From positions 1-38,793 of IMG/VR virus record IMGVR_UViG_3300024346_000195: a stretch of 38,793 bases of DNA; one strand, written 5' to 3'. Shown here one piece after another: positions 38,355-38,793 of the stretch. The stretch comes from a virus. The translations under genes and the position numbers were made by a program. The notes under the pieces were generated by a model. It searched no databases. It saw only the letters and a list, made by a program, of their open reading frames with translations, and was not told where the DNA came from. Position 1 is the first letter of the stretch; every line of letters begins with the position of its first letter.

Positions 38355-38598
38355 AATTAAAACCTTCTTCACACCATATAAGGAAGAAGAATTAGAAAAA
38401 ATATCAGTAAATGACTGTAAACAGAAAGTAAGTAAAGAGATTAACACTTTATTTGTAGATATTGGTCAGCACATTGATAAAAGAATAGAAAGTTTGTTAA
38501 AAGCTCGTGCCGCTATTAAAAGTAAGCAAGGAAAACAAGCGTACAATGGTACTATTAAAGAGCTTAGAGAGGTTAAAAGTTTAATTTTTGGGACATGA
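38335..38598 (+). CDS. Small basic helical protein (87 residues)
   Basis: Begins MEKIWIKIKTFFTPYKEEEL, then helical with many lysines (KEINTLFVDIGQHIDKRIE, LLKARAAIKSKQGKQAY). Ends overlapping the next start as ATGA. Function unknown. The basic C terminus could contact nucleic acid or an acidic partner. Confidence 0.66.
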   Translation: MEKIWIKIKTFFTPYKEEELEKISVNDCKQKVSKEINTLFVDIGQHIDKRIESLLKARAAIKSKQGKQAYNGTIKELREVKSLIFGT

Positions 38599-38793
38599 CA
38601 ATAGAAGATCTTGAAAATCTACCTGATGGTATTATTATACCAAAAACAAAGTCAAATAGGCAATTAGCAGAAGAAATGTATGCAGATATGTATGCAATAA
38701 TTCTTGATAGACAAGACGCTAAAGACTGTGCAAGACTTCAAGCACAAAGGTTAGGTAGAGAGACGCAGAATATTCTTTGGAAAAACATTGAAG
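38595..38793 (+). CDS. Hypothetical protein, truncated by window edge
   Basis: ATG at 38595 in an ATGA overlap with the previous gene; open for 66 codons to the edge. Begins MTIEDLENLPDGIIIPKTKS and continues helical (RQLAEEMYADMYAIILDRQD). Not recognised; the C terminus lies outside the window. Confidence 0.62.
   Translation, partial: MTIEDLENLPDGIIIPKTKSNRQLAEEMYADMYAIILDRQDAKDCARLQAQRLGRETQNILWKNIE

Overview
The window looks like about 38.8 kb of a tailed-phage genome infecting a Bacteroidota (flavobacterium-like) host. The sequence is AT-rich. Most genes lack a Shine-Dalgarno and instead start after A-rich leaders of the type TAAAAACAATTAAAATG, as Bacteroidota and their phages do. The order large terminase, portal of about 800 residues, acidic scaffold-like protein, capsid protein of about 490 residues and ring-type connector, together with motifs inside the capsid and portal proteins, suggests a crAss-like (Crassvirales-type) podovirus, perhaps of an aquatic flavobacterium. 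That placement is my pattern recognition, not a database result.

Layout. From about 33.24 kb down to position 1 everything is on the minus strand and reads leftward. First comes a two-gene zinc-ribbon unit closed by terminator hairpins. Then follows the packaging and head block: winged-helix protein, small proteins, a GroES-like co-chaperonin, a candidate small terminase, TerL, portal, scaffold, major capsid protein and connector. A 405-residue major structural protein is closed by a strong terminator. A long fibre/spike block follows (19.7 to 5.05 kb): cysteine-rich anchor-like proteins, three collagen-like fibre proteins with cysteine-rich N termini, a GT25-type glycosyltransferase, four paralogous right-handed beta-helix spikes and a protein made of 14-residue repeats. 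A compact lysis block (4.95 to 2.67 kb) holds a coiled-coil/membrane protein, a lone PAS-domain protein, two small membrane proteins, an M15-type peptidase and a spanin-like protein. Three further fibre proteins and one truncated gene reach the left edge.

From 33.37 kb to the right edge the genes are on the plus strand: small, mostly unrecognised, often overlapping by ATGA or TAATG. This looks like an early/host-takeover region. Three of these genes carry a near-identical 19-nt leader just before the start codon. Two intergenic stretches contain clear RNA-hairpin or dyad structure. I see no tRNA, CRISPR, integrase or insertion sequence.

Most interesting points: a collagen-modifying-type glycosyltransferase family member lies directly beside collagen-like phage fibres; five proteins of the same operon carry matching Cys-x-Cys termini; a PAS sensor domain sits inside the lysis cassette; and one fibre-block protein is built almost wholly from three families of one 14-residue repeat.
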